Shown one piece after another: positions 50,701 through 63,750 of a stretch of 64,000 nucleotides of DNA. The translations under genes and the position numbers were made by a program. This DNA comes from Physcia stellaris. Its lineage: Eukaryota > Ascomycota > Lecanoromycetes > Caliciales > Physciaceae. The DNA lies in the NCBI GenBank assembly GCA_018902385.1, contig JABSSW010000003.1:620001-684000 (forward strand), written 5' to 3'. The notes under the pieces were generated by a model. It had not been told where the DNA came from. It saw only the letters and a program-made list of their open reading frames with translations, and made no database searches. The first letter of the stretch is position 1. The number at the start of each line of letters is the position of its first letter.

Positions 50701-52827
50701 TTTGACGCGTGATGCGAAAAAAAAAAAAATCGTCTTTCATTTGTTATGACAAAAAAAACTAAAATTGCGTTCAACGAGTTCAAAACTAAATTCACGATTG
50801 TTTCTATTTTTACGTATTATGATTGAAAAACGAAATTACGCATGAAAACTGATGTTTTTGATCGCGAAACAAATGATGTGCTCAATCAAAAAAACAAAAA
50901 CGATCAATGATATTTCATTGCGTTTTTCAATTACAAATTCAAAAAAACAAAAATTAATTGAAATACGCATGACAAAAAATTGTATACGATAATGTTTGAT
51001 CTCAAAAATTGAAAACATTATTTACAAAATAACAAACATTTCATTCGCGTTATTTCTGATCACAACAATTTTTGATATTTTATGACAATTAAAAAATTCA
51101 ATGCGAAACAAATTCGCTGAACTGAAAAATTAATTACGTTTGATTTCAATATAAAATATCGCAAAAACAAATTGAATTTTGCGAACGCGTCGTCGAAAAA
51201 ATTTGATATTATGAAATCGAACGATAACGACAAAAATAACGATAAATTTTTGTTTATTTTGCGAAACAAGTTTCGCAATCAAAATTATCAATTTGATTTG
51301 CAAAACGATTAACGTGTGTTTGTTTCAATCAAATTTGCAATATCGACAACGCGATTACGTAACATTGTTACGACAAATATTCGAAATATTGTTTCGAATG
51401 AAAAAGTTCTCGATAAATGTGCTTGCAAAATTTTAAACATTGTCGCATTTCGATTTTTAATTCATCAAATTATGAAATCGAAAAAATTTTATTTGAAATT
51501 GCGAAAATCAATAATTGCGTGATTATTCAAATTACAACAAAAAAACGTTTTTGTTGTTGAAAAACAATGACGTCAAAAATACGCAAACAAACAAAACGAA
51601 TTTTCGAAATGAAATGTTGAAAAAAATGAATTGTTTCGTCGTGATTTCGCAATTTATGTGTTTGAAAATTTCGCTACAAAACAAAAAATTTTTCGTATAA
51701 ATCATGACGATTCAAATGTTGAACATTTTGCGCGAACAAAAATCGAAAATGTTGTACGACGCAAATATTTTTGATTTGACATAATTAAAAAAATAACAAA
51801 TTATGTACGCATTTGTTCAAATTGTCAACGAATACGAATTCATCGATATAAATTTTATAACGATATGATAACAATTTCATTAAATGAAAAACAATCATTT
51901 GATACAATTATCATGAATTTCATTACAAATATGTTTTCTGCTAAAAATTTTTATACGAAAAAAATTAGCGATTCAATATTAATATTGATAAACAAATTGA
52001 CGAAATACGCAACGTACATAACAATCACAAAAACGTTAAACGCGATAGATTTTGCGAATTTGTTATGACGAAAATTCGTATGTCGTCATGAAATGATGCG
52101 TAACATTATTTCGAATCGAAAATTTTTTTTCACAAGCAATTTCTGATTTATTTTGTGTTGAAATCTGAAAGCGAAACGTAAATTTAGCATTGTTTTTCAT
52201 TCACAAACAGATGAGCAAACAAAAAAACAAAATGTTGTGTTCGAACATTATTTGCGTGTGTATTGCAATTTCAAACAAAATAATTGATCAAAATTGCTAT
52301 TCATGACACAATTTGTTTACAATAATAACAAACATTCAAACATTGATCAAATTTTTCAAAAATTTTTGTCTGAATACGTTGCGATTTTAAACAGCGATTC
52401 TGTGAACAATTTTCAAAAAAAAAAAAACAACATTTGCAACAAACAAAACAAAAACGTTGCGAAACAATCGAACGCATTTAATGAATTTGTGAAAAGCGAT
52501 TTTCGAACAACAAATCAAATATTATAATGAAAATCATATAATGAAAAATTTTGAATTTGAAAAAAAAATGTTGTTGCGTGATGTAAATATACGCATATTG
52601 CGTTTCAAAAAGAAAATTGATCATAAACAGTTGAATTATTTCGAAATTGTCAAAAAAATAAATACGCAAATTTACGAGCTTGATTTGTTTAAACAATATG
52701 AATTCATATTTTTGTGTTTCATGTTTTTTTACTCGAACTTTGATATAGTCGTAACGACGTAAATTCAGAATCGCAATCAATATTAATGAAAAAAAAAAAA
52801 TGAAAGATATCGCAAATGTTAAACAAA

Positions 52828-53041
52828 TGTAAAAAGATATACGATTGAATGATCAAATGACTACAAACAAACGCAATGTTTACGAAACGATGATGAGTCA
52901 TCGTGATAACACTGTGAATAATGATAAAATTGAATCGTGAAAACGAAAAAAAATGAAAATTCTCGAAATGTTATACTTTATCGATCAAAACGTTAAATTC
53001 GATCAAATTAACGTGTTTGACGATTTTGACATGACATGACA
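52828..53041 (-). repeat. LTR of element D, left copy (3' LTR)
   Basis: This 214-bp repeat begins TGTAAAAAG and ends CATGACA. ACAAA precedes it. It is more AT-rich than its partner; most differences are at CpT/ApG. Confidence 0.93.
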
Positions 53042-56000
53042 ATTGTTTTTTTTTTTAAAATTTTGATTTTCAAAATCGAATCGTCGATGTTTTTTTTGCG
53101 TGTAATTCATTCGATTTTTCAGTTTTTTCGTTTAAAAAAATTTCGTGAAAATAATTTTTTGCGTGACGTCAATTCTTGCGCGATTTTCAATTAAAATTTT
53201 TTCGTAATTTTCAATGTTGATGCTCGCGATCATGCGATAATTTTTTTGTTAATCGTGATGTTGTCATTTGAAATGTATTTCGACATTTATGATACACGAC
53301 ACGAATATGTTCAAATCAATATTTGTTTGAATCATCAATACATTGTTGTTTTTGTTGAACAAACGAAAACAAACGTTTTTGCGACGTTTGTTTTTTGCGA
53401 ATTCGATTTTTTTTGAACGTAATTTTTGATTTTCGAACACGTTCTGTTTTTCGACATTGAAATAAACAATTTAAATCAACTTTTGTATGATTCAAATGAT
53501 TTAACGATAAAACGCTGAAATTAAAATTTTTTAATTTTAAAAATAGTCGTTCAAATCGATTTTTGAACAATGTTTTTTTGTTTTTTGTCTCGTTTTCTTT
53601 TTGTTTTAATGACGATTTTTTTACGTTTTATTCGTGTCATTTGATTTTACGCGTGATAATATATTCGTGTCAAAATAAAACATAAAATTTCAATTTGATT
53701 TTTATTTGTCATCGTTCAGATAATTTAATGATAAAACGCAAAAATAAAAATTTTTCATTTTTGAAATTGTCGTTCGAATCGACGTCAACATCATCGTTTT
53801 TTTTTTTTTTGCTTTTCGATTTGCATTTTGATGACGATTTCTTTGCGTCGTTTCGAATATAAATAGATTTGTTTTGATTTTCATTCATTTCTATTTTTAT
53901 ATGATTTATTTTCACTATCAATGACAAATATTCATTGTAATTCAAATAATGAAATTCATTCATTGTAATTTATGAATCGATGACGTGACGACGATTTCAT
54001 TCATTATTACGTTTTCAATGTGAAATGAAAAAAATTAATTTTCAATTGTTCGAATCGACATTAATTTGTCGTCGTTGAACAAACGTTTTGTCGTGTTCGT
54101 TGTATGATTTTTTTTCGTTTCATTTGCGATTCATCGCGTTCGTCGTTTGTTTTGATGAATGTGTTGAACATTTAATTAACGTTTTAACGCGTACACAAAA
54201 ATTCATTGCGATCATTTTTTCATTTTTTTTTTCAATATTATTTTGAAACAATTTGATAAAAATGTTTTTCGCGTTTAAATTGTGTTTTGTTGACGTTGAC
54301 AATTTGTACAATATCAAAATTGTCAACAATAAATTTATTGTTTTTTTTTTGATTGTTGTTATTGAAACACGTAATGATTTCGCGTGACGTTAAAATCAAA
54401 ACTGTAAATTTGATTTGATTTCGTGATTTCGTGTGTTAATTTTTGTAATTTTTTAAACATGTTGTGAACACGTTTCGTGTAAAATGTTGTATGAAATGCG
54501 TCAAACGCAAACTTGACGATATCGAACATGAAATATGTATTTTGCGTTTTCAATTAATCGCGTTGATTTGCGCAATGTTTTCGATCGTTTCACGACGACA
54601 AATGTTTTACGTGCGTGTCGATTCGCAAATTTTGCACGTTAATTTTTTTTAAATATGTTCGTCGAATTCAACAACATTTGACGATTTTGACAATTGCAAT
54701 AAAACACAAACGCGACAATTTGATGTTCAATTTGCAATTGCGTTTGAAAAATACGATTGTGAAAATTCAACAACATTTTACACAACAAAAAAATCAAATC
54801 AACATCGTTTTATTGAAAATTTGTTGTTGCGTTTGAAATTTCGACTCGTCGATATCAATCAAATTTTACGTTTTATGATCGATTCGTTTCGCGTCAATGA
54901 AAATTTTTCAACAATGCGTTTCGCGAATTTCTCGAATGATAAAAAAAATGAAAATCAAATTACGATTGATGTTGAAATCATGAATTTCGACGACAACGAC
55001 GTCGAATAAACGTGATGATCGTTTTTGAACATTATTTTTATCAAAATCGAACAAATCGTAATCAGTCGAAAAAATCGATACGATAAAAACGAAAATAAAA
55101 TTCAAAACGATGTTCATTGTAATTCACAAATTTTGATTTGTGATTTTTTTAACACAAAAACGACGACGAATTGAAAAAACATCGCATGAAAAAATTAATT
55201 AATGATTTCAACATGTTTATTAATCATTTGTACATATTCAATGCAACGACACAGCTATTAAAAAAATGAACTTTATTGATTTTATTACATGTGAAACAAT
55301 TTACTGTAAAGAAATTCGCATTTTGCGTTTTTTTTGTTACAGATCGTCGTTTTTCTTTTTGAATTTCAAATTTGATTTCGCAAAATTTCGTTTGAACGAT
55401 CGTTCTTTTTTTTTGACGAAAAATGACAATTGAATTTCGACACGTTTTCGTTTGAACGTTGTCAACGTCTCGTCGACGTTATTCAAATTTTTTTTTTTAA
55501 TTCATTCATTATCACATGACGAATATTTTTTTCAACGAATCAAATATCGAAACATTTTTTTTTTCACGTCGAGAATCTTTTTTATTTTTCATTTTTCGTG
55601 ATCGTTTATCAAGATTATTTTCGCAAACGATTTTGTGAATTCGTTGATATAATATTTTTCGAATAAAAACACGTGAAATATTGAATGAATGCGTCATTTG
55701 AATGACAATTTTAAACGATAAATTTGCGTGTCGACAACGTTTTTAATTTCAAAAAATTCGATGTATTTGTCGAACAATTTTTTTTTTGATCGCATTTGTT
55801 TTAAATTTTTGATCGACAACATGATTTTGTTTTTTACATTGTATGTTTTCGCGAATGTTTTTTGTTGATTCATTTTGTTTGCGTTTCATTATTGTGTTTC
55901 AAATTTTTTTGTAATTTTTTCGTTTATCGAACAGATTTTGAAATTTTTGTTTCGTTGTCGAAATGTTTGTTGAACAAAATCGAATTTAAAATTGAAATTT

Positions 56001-59000
56001 GAAATGTATTCGAACAAAATTTCAAACGAAATTAATTCAATAAACGCGTGTTTCGCGCAATTGTATACGAAAACGATCATTAACAACAACGAAATTCAAT
56101 TGTTTTGTTTGTGATTGCAAAAACATCGCAAATAATATTCAAAAATTTAATTTTGTTTTTTCGTTTGATCATTTGTTTGTGAATGAAAAACGATATTAAA
56201 TTTGCGTTTAATTTTCGCGTAATAACACAATGTTAATCAAAAATTGTTTGTAAACAAAAATTCACGATTTGAAATTATGTTTTTCGATGAATTATATTTC
56301 AAAAAAACGTCGTCAAAAAACAAATTACACATTTTGTTTGTTTTCATGATAAATTTGATCGAAATGTAAATCGTCATTTTAATATATCGATTTATTATTA
56401 TCATGATCGAATCGTAAATTTTTTTGCGTCATTTATTGAATGAAAATTTTGTGATCATATCAATGATAATTTTTTTTCATGATTTTGTCGACATCGACAA
56501 TTTCGACAATTTTTCGTAAAAACGATGATGATGAATTTTTGTTTTTTGACATATCGCGCATTTTTTGATGTATTTTTCGATGTTTTTTCGCATGTACATT
56601 CAATAAAATTTTCGTTGAATGAAATTAACGATTTTTTCAATTTCGAAATGTTTCGCAAAAAAATCGTCGTGACAACGTCGCAAAATTTCGATTTTTAAAT
56701 TTGTTTCATTTGATACATATACAACATGTCAATATCGTAAAATATTGTTTGAATTTAATGTTCAATTTTTAAATTTTTTGTCGTTTCGTATGAACGCGCG
56801 ACGTTTTACGCATTCATTGTCGAACATTTGCAATTTTTCAATTTTGTTGAAAAATTTCTGAAATGAATTTTCGTACGAATTTTTTTTGTCACACGTTTCA
56901 GCAATTTTTTTTCGACGCATTGTTTGCGATATCGCGACAATTTCGTTTTGAAAATTTTTTTTTGAAAATTTTTCGTCAAAAATTTTTTCGCATTGTTTTG
57001 ATTTCGTTGAAAACGCGATATTCGCAATTGCGATGTTTCGAAATTTGTTTTGCAATGTGAACAAACAAATGTTATCGTTTTCGTTTTCGTTTTCGTAATT
57101 TGAACGTCGAAATGATTCGTTTGTCGAATTGAAATTTTCATTTTTGTATTTGATTTCGAAATCATATTCATTTAACAATAAAATTCATTTGATTTGTCGT
57201 TTGTTCAAAAACGTGATAAACATGAAATATTTCAAATTGTTATGATTCGACATTACAATGATCGTAAATTGATTATTTTTTAAATAATGACGTTATTGTT
57301 TGAAATTTTTCACGATAACGAGCAATTTTTGATCGTGCGTTGAATATTTAATTTCGACAAATATCATTTTTTTTGAATAAAAAACGACGAAATGTCATTG
57401 CGTTTGATTTTCGATGTCGAAATTTTTTATCAATTGCGAAATCATTTTTGCGATGACGAATTTTGAAACATCGATTTCAATTATTGTTCGATTATTGAAA
57501 TCGAAATGCATTAACATGAACGTTTCGATGAACATGCGAATGAATTTTTTGAAAATTTTCATTGTTTCGTCGTTTCAAATGAATTCGTCGATTTGTTTTT
57601 CGTTTTTGTTATTTTTCAATAATTCGAAAAATGAACGCGACATTTTCGCATATTTTACGATGAATTTTCGATAAAAATTTGCGAATTTCAAAAAAATTTG
57701 CAATTTTTTGAAATTGTCAAAAATCGATCATGATTTGATCGAGTTTATTCTTTTTATGTTCATGAATATTTTTTTGTTATTGATGATATATTTTAAAAAC
57801 TCGATGAATTTCTGCATAAATCGACATTTGATCAAATTGACGAAAAAATTGAATTTTCGAAAACGTTTAAACATCGTTTTTACGTGACGTCAATGTTTTT
57901 TTTTCGTTCGAAAATAAATCAAAATGTCGTTTAAAAACAACACACACAATTTGTTTATCAATTTTGCGAACATTTTGTTCATGAACGATTGAAAAATCGT
58001 CGATGCGTTGACAAAATCGAAAAACATCACGACGTATTCGAAAAAATCGTATCGTGTTCGAAATGCAATTTTTCATTCGTTATTCGTTTTGATTTTTATA
58101 CGATAATACGCGTTTTTCAAATTTAATTTGATGAAATACGCGACGTTAAATCAAACGATTCAATGTTTTATCAATCAACGATAATAAAATTCTGTTTTTG
58201 ATCGTGATCGCGTTCAAATTTTTGTAATTCACGCAAAATTTTAAATTTTCGTATTTTTTTGAAAATGAACAATATTGACGCATCGACATCGACAATCGAA
58301 TGTTTGATACGATTCAACGTAAAATTTTCGCGAATGTATTTTTGAAAAATTTTTAATTTTTTTTGAAACATATTGTACAAAAATTCGAAAAACGAAAATT
58401 TGTTCGACATTAAATCAATGACATGATCGTGTTCGTCGTGCGAAAAAAACGTGATCGTCGATTTGAAAAAAAACACATTTTCGAATATTTGCAATTCGTT
58501 CGAAATTTCGATCGACGTTTCGTCGTTTTTTCGTATGATACACATTAACGCGTACATTGAAATGATGTCATCGTTCAACATTGTCGTGAAATTTTCGAAA
58601 ATGTTTAATTTCAATCGATTTTTTTTGATTGTGTAACGTCACGTTATCGTGAATCAATGTACGTGTGAATTGTTTTTCATTATTCATGAAAAATTCATTA
58701 TCAGAAAATACATCAAGTTTTGAAACGAATAAAATTTTTGCATCGAAATGAAAAAATTATTTTTGTCATCACGAACATTCATTTTCATTTGATACGTATT
58801 AATGAAAAATTTGTTTTCGACATCGAAATTATTCATTTTCATGAACGTTTCGTCGATATTTTGCAAATTTCATTTTTTCGTTAACGATTTCGAAATGCAA
58901 TTTATGTTAACGACAAAATTCATGAAATTCATTTGCGATTATCATTTTTCAAAAATATTGACGTTGACGCGAATGAATATATTATTTGATTAAATTTTGT

Positions 59001-60450
59001 GTGAATTCGTTACGACAACGACGATTATCGCAACAAATTTTTTCAATTTTTCGAATCATTTTTGATTTCGATAAATTTTGAAAATGTTTTGTTTTTATTT
59101 TTGCGAATCGCATTGACGTCGACGATTGTTTTCTTTTTTGAATAAAAACAATTTTTTTTTTATGTTTCGATTCATCGCAATTGTAACAATTTCGATTTTT
59201 TTTCGTCGACGAATTGACGTCGTTTTTTTTGTTTTTATCAAATTAATTTTTCGCTTTATCAGATTGCGCAAAAAAAATTTTTTTGACGAAATTTTTGTTT
59301 TTTTGACGTTCACGATTTTCGAACGAAAAAATTTGCGAAAATCGAAAACGTTTTGAAAATTTTTGATAAAATGACGATCGTTTTGCATTGACGATTTTGA
59401 ACAAAATTTTTTGACGAATCGTCGACGAAATTGCATCGAATGTGATAATTTTTCGTAAAATATCGTTCAAATCATAAAAAAACTTGTTTCGTTTGATGTT
59501 TTCGATGACGTTCAATTTTGTTTTCAACGATTCGAAATGCGTCGCGAATTCATTCATCGTTTTTTTTTTTTGACATCATTGTATTTTTGATTCACATCAA
59601 AACGACGAATTTCAAAAAACTCGACATCGTTATGAAAAAATTTCGAGAAATACGATCACGTCATCATCAATTTTTTTCGATGTTGATTGATTTTTTGATG
59701 CGATTTTCATAATTCGATTGAAATCGCATCAAGAAATTGTTGCGTTCAAACGATTTTGATACGACGTTTGAAAAAATAATTAAAATTTGCGTCGAAAATT
59801 CACACGACGTTTCGAATTCACGATTGAAATTTTTTAATACTTTTGACGTTGTAAATGAATAAATTTTTGAATTTGAATTCGATGATTCGTCGAGAACGCG
59901 AACGTTTCGAAATAAATTTATTACGAAATTTTTCGTTGTCGTTATTGTCATCGTCGTTTTCGTTATTGAAAAACGTTTGTGAACGTTTTCGCTTTTTTTT
60001 CAACAACGCGAATTGAATTAATTTCGTTTTTTCGAAATGACGTTGTATCGAGACGTTTGATTTTCGTCAAAAACAATTTATATTCACGTTTGTTTTTCGT
60101 TTTTTTTCAATTATCGTTTGAATTGTTCGCAATTGTGCGTAATTCGTTTGATTATCGAATTCGAAATCGTCGACGTTCGTTGAAACGACGATAATACGTC
60201 GAAACGACACGCGAAAAACAACAACAATGCGTTCGTCGTTTGATGAATTTTCATGAATTGAAATCAACTCGTCTCGTTGATCGATTTCAAATTGAAACGA
60301 TTTCACGATCGTGTTGTCGAATGATGATTGTTGAAACGAAATGACGATATTGTTTCGAATAATGAACGCAATGACAACAAATGTTTTCAAAATTTTAAAT
60401 GATGTCATTTGATCGAACAGTCGTTCACGAGAATTTAAACAATTCAAAAT

Positions 60451-60664
60451 TGTAAAAAAATATACGATTGAGTGATCAAATGACTACAGACAAGCGCAAT
60501 GTCTACGAGACGATGATAAATCATCGTGATAACATTGTGAATAATGATAGAATTGAATCGTGAAAACGAAAAAAAATAAAAATTCTCGAAATGTTATACT
60601 TTATCGATCAAGACGCTAGACTCGATCAGATTAACGTGCTTGACGATCTTGACATAACATAACA
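60451..60664 (-). repeat. LTR of element D, right copy (5' LTR)
   Basis: This 214-bp partner of 52,828-53,041 ends CATAACA and is followed by ACAAA. It keeps many CpT and ApG dinucleotides that the left copy has lost. Confidence 0.93.
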
Positions 60665-62588
60665 ACAAACGCATTAAAAAAATCAATCTGAATATTTTAT
60701 TGCATGAATAAATTCATCGTCATATGAAAATTCGTGAAAATCAATGAAACATTTCGAAAATGCGAAAAACGCAATTGTCAAATTCGAAAATGCGCGCAAA
60801 TTACGCAAATCTGAAAAAATTGCGAAACGTCGAAAAACAAACAAATTCAAAACGAAATCGAGCGAAAAATTTTCAGCAAAAAAGCAAACACGTCAATTTT
60901 TAAAATTGAAAAAACGTGAACGATTCAAAAAACAAAAATAACAATAATTGCGACGCAAAAACACAAACAATAAAATGATATTGTGAATTGTTTTTGATTA
61001 CATGCACAATTTGCATACAACAAACAAACAACAAAACAACACGTCACAACAGAAAGCAAAATTCAACATTCAACGAAAAAAAACACAACAACAAACAAAA
61101 TCATGCGATCATTAAATCGAAAAAAACACGAAAATGTAAATCAACGCGTCAATAAATTCATCAATCAAAATTCACATCACAACAATCAAATCGATTTCGA
61201 TTGCGTCATGTTAATTGTTGTCGCGTTTAATGAAATTTTGTTTATCATTGATTACGCGATTTTGTTGAATCGAAATCGACGCAAAAACAAACGCGACAAC
61301 AAACGAATTTGTTTGCGATGCAAACGCAACGAAATCAACAAACGAAACAAACGCAAACGAAACGAAAACGAGAAAAAAAACGACGCGAAAATCGAAAAAC
61401 GAAACAAAAAAAACTCGAATCTTCTTTCGAGCAAAAGCAAAAACAGACGAAAAAAAAAAATGACAAACAAAAAAATCTCTTTTTCAGCGAATTTTGACGT
61501 GACAATCAACGCAATCTTGCGAAAAAAAATTTTGATAAAAAACAACGAATTTTTTTTATGTCATTTTGTTTCATGTTAATCACGTTATGCATCAAAAATC
61601 GTGTGTTATTATTTTTTCAATGTTGAAAAGTCAATTTCAAATTGTCGTTATTTTTGACAGCGAAAATGCGAACGTTGCTTTGCAACTTGTAAAAACATTT
61701 TTTTTCACAATAATGAAAATTTTTGTTGCAAAGTTCGCATTTGTTTCATTTATTGTCGTCAAAAAAACGTAAACGTGTTTTGAATTAAAACGAAATTTTC
61801 GAACGCAACGTTGACATCACATATGAATTGATTTTGTTACGTGTCAAATTGATATGAAACAATTGTGTGTGTTTGTTTATTGAATTTGATTACAATGCGA
61901 TCGCGAACATCGCGATTCGAATACATGTTTGTCGTATTGATTGTATTCAACAATTCGAACGTTAAAAGTTTATCAATTTAACACGCGTCAACAACGTCAT
62001 CGTTATTTACAATACATTTACAACAAAAACAACAAATTGCGTGTTTTTGCGAAACGTAACAAACAACGACGAAAAAAAAATGAAATCATGATTTGTTGTA
62101 TCGTTAACACACGCATTGCATTGTCGACGTTCAAAAATCAATTTCGTCGTCATTGAAACATTATTGCGACAGCATCATCATTTGCAAAAACGATGTGATA
62201 ATTGTACAAACAACGATATATCATGTTGACATTATTGTCGCAATAATTGTTGTTATCGCAAAAACAAAAAAATCAAATGAAATATTTACTATGTTATGAA
62301 ATAAAAATGTTAAAAGAAAAAAATTCAAAAATGAATTGAAAAATTCAAATAAACATTTTTCAACACACGACGCGATTTATTTCGATTCGATTTCACAACA
62401 CGAACGCGATATTTGAAATTGCATTACATTGTTATTGTTATTTCTATTTATTGAATTACAATGCTTCAAGATTACACGTCGAAAACACAAAATTATTTAC
62501 AAAACAACGTTGTTGCGATACATTTCTGATATGCTATAAAGACATTGATAGCTGACGCGAAAAATCGATCATTCAAAGAAAAAACAAT
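60665..62588 (+). mobile_element. 3' part of element C downstream of element D
   Basis: This 1.9-kb stretch between D and the right LTR of C starts with D's target duplication ACAAA. It carries Lys/Arg-rich open stretches on the plus strand at 60,744-60,941 and 61,103-61,579, the second very rich in Asn, Lys and Arg. They may be remains of an additional 3' reading frame or the end of pol. I do not recognise a specific domain in them. Confidence 0.6.
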
Positions 62589-62786
62589 TGTAATGAGACG
62601 AAATCGATCAAGCGAACGCTAAAACGTTGTGAATTTAATTGTCGCATTTCGTGTTTATATACTCGAAATTTCACGAATTTTTTTTCTGTTTTTTTAGCAA
62701 TTAGTTCTATTATGTGTTTAGCATTTATCATAGCAATTCATATTATTATTCGCACATTCTAGTTACGCAGTGCTTACATCTTTACA
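62589..62786 (+). repeat. 3' LTR of element C
   Basis: This 198-bp partner of 47,523-47,706 ends TTTACA and is followed by ATATG. It keeps more C and G than the left copy. Confidence 0.88.
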
Positions 62787-63526
62787 ATATGTTTCATTGT
62801 TGACTTTTGCGCAAAAATTTTCGTGATTCGTTCGAAAATCAAATTAATGAATTTTTTGATTTTGTCATAATCAACGAAAATTCCGAATGAAAAATGAACA
62901 ATATTTTGAAATTTCGATATCATTACAATCGTTTTCAATATCGTGTCAATTGATCGAATTGATCACATAATCGAACATGATATTATATTAACAACGAAAA
63001 ATTTAATAATGTTTGCGACGTAATGAACGATTTTCATCGCATTCATTTCACGATTGCAAATTCAAAATCGTTCAAAACGTTGATTTCAATATTTCAAAAC
63101 GTCGTCAACGAATCAAATTTTTCAACGAATCGTCGTCGTTTTCGAAAAAAGATCGTCATTTTGACACTAATCGAAATTACATTCGATTAAGTTGAAAGTT
63201 TCGAATTCAATACATTTATCTCGATTTCACTTTCGCAACGTTTTCGCAATTTCTGATTTTCGTTATCGTTTCGATGTTATTTACAGTCAAAATTTACGTC
63301 GCATGAAAAGTTGAATCGTGTCAAAAACATTTTCAAAAACTGTTGTCAAATTTTGTCGAATTTTGAAACAATAACGAAACATCTGAAAATGAAAAATAAT
63401 GATCGTGAAATTTTTGAATTTTGCAAATATTCAAATCAATCAACAAGATTTTCAACAAGATTTTTCAATTTCGAAACAACAACGAATCGTCGAAACGACG
63501 TTCGCGAAAAAAAAAAAAAAAAAAAA
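62787..63526 (+). mobile_element. 3' part of element B2 downstream of element C
   Basis: This 740-bp stretch lies between the right LTR of C and the right LTR of B2. It begins with the target duplication of C (ATATG). It corresponds to the end of the B2 integrase/pol region and the 3' untranslated part. Only short open stretches remain, rich in Asn, Phe, Lys and Arg as everywhere in this block. Confidence 0.75.
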
Positions 63527-63750
63527 TGTTACGAACGTGTTTGACAAATAGATTTGACAAATAAATAATTAATATGATATGTGATCGAACAACGAATTAT
63601 GCTTTAATTTTACGTTGAAATTAGCGTGATTTGAAACTTGACGTCGCACATTGTTTGCAATTTCAACATTTTATATTTATTTGTTTTTGCAAACTTATTG
63701 TTTTCGTTTAACTAATCAATAATACGTTTATTCAAGCACGATTCATGATA
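63527..63750 (+). repeat. 3' LTR of element B2
   Basis: This LTR of about 224 bp is the partner of 41,726-41,948. An A-run of roughly 20 bases precedes it. AATAT and then the resumed B1 integrase region (TGCAATTACATACAAAACG) follow it. Confidence 0.9.

Larger units (their letters stand above)
52828..60664 (-). mobile_element. element D: Ty3/gypsy LTR fossil, innermost and youngest of the nest
   Basis: LTRs of 214 bp lie at 52,828-53,041 and 60,451-60,664. The 5-bp target duplication ACAAA flanks both. Minus-strand traces run from right to left: gag-like (60.4-59.1 kb), reverse transcriptase start (near 58.5-58.2, HDHVIDL and FLYNM), RNase H end (about 57.2), integrase (56.1-55.5, FVYNCAKHAF). 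The element is 7.8 kb and inserted head-to-tail opposite to C. It is broken many times. As it lies inside C, which lies inside B2 and B1, it is the last insertion. Confidence 0.9.
47523..62786 (+). mobile_element. element C: a different gypsy-type LTR fossil, inserted in B2 and split by D
   Basis: LTRs lie at 47,523-47,706 and 62,589-62,786, begin TGTAATGAGACG and end TTTACA. Both sides carry ATATG as target duplication. Plus-strand traces are: gag with a retroviral-type zinc knuckle (CFSCHKSNH near 49.07 kb), protease near 49.3 kb, reverse transcriptase (LRLCVNYRKFNEI near 50.08 kb), RNase H (about 50.8-51.2), and integrase zinc-binding and core region (51.7-52.5). Element D interrupts it at 52,828. 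Without D it is about 7.4 kb. It has many breaks. Confidence 0.88.
41726..63750 (+). mobile_element. element B2: same gypsy family, inserted in the integrase of B1
   Basis: Both LTRs are present (41,726-41,948 and 63,527-63,750), with the target duplication AATAT on each side. The uninterrupted target sequence can be read in B2's own integrase region near 47,020 (GCGACAATATTGCAATT), which proves the insertion point in B1. Between the LTRs run gag, protease (about 43.75-44.0 kb), reverse transcriptase (44.85-45.6), RNase H (45.8-46.1) and integrase (46.2-47.5) traces nearly parallel to B1. Element C splits the element at 47,522. Without C, B2 is about 6.8 kb. It has very many breaks and is a fossil. 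Confidence 0.9.
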
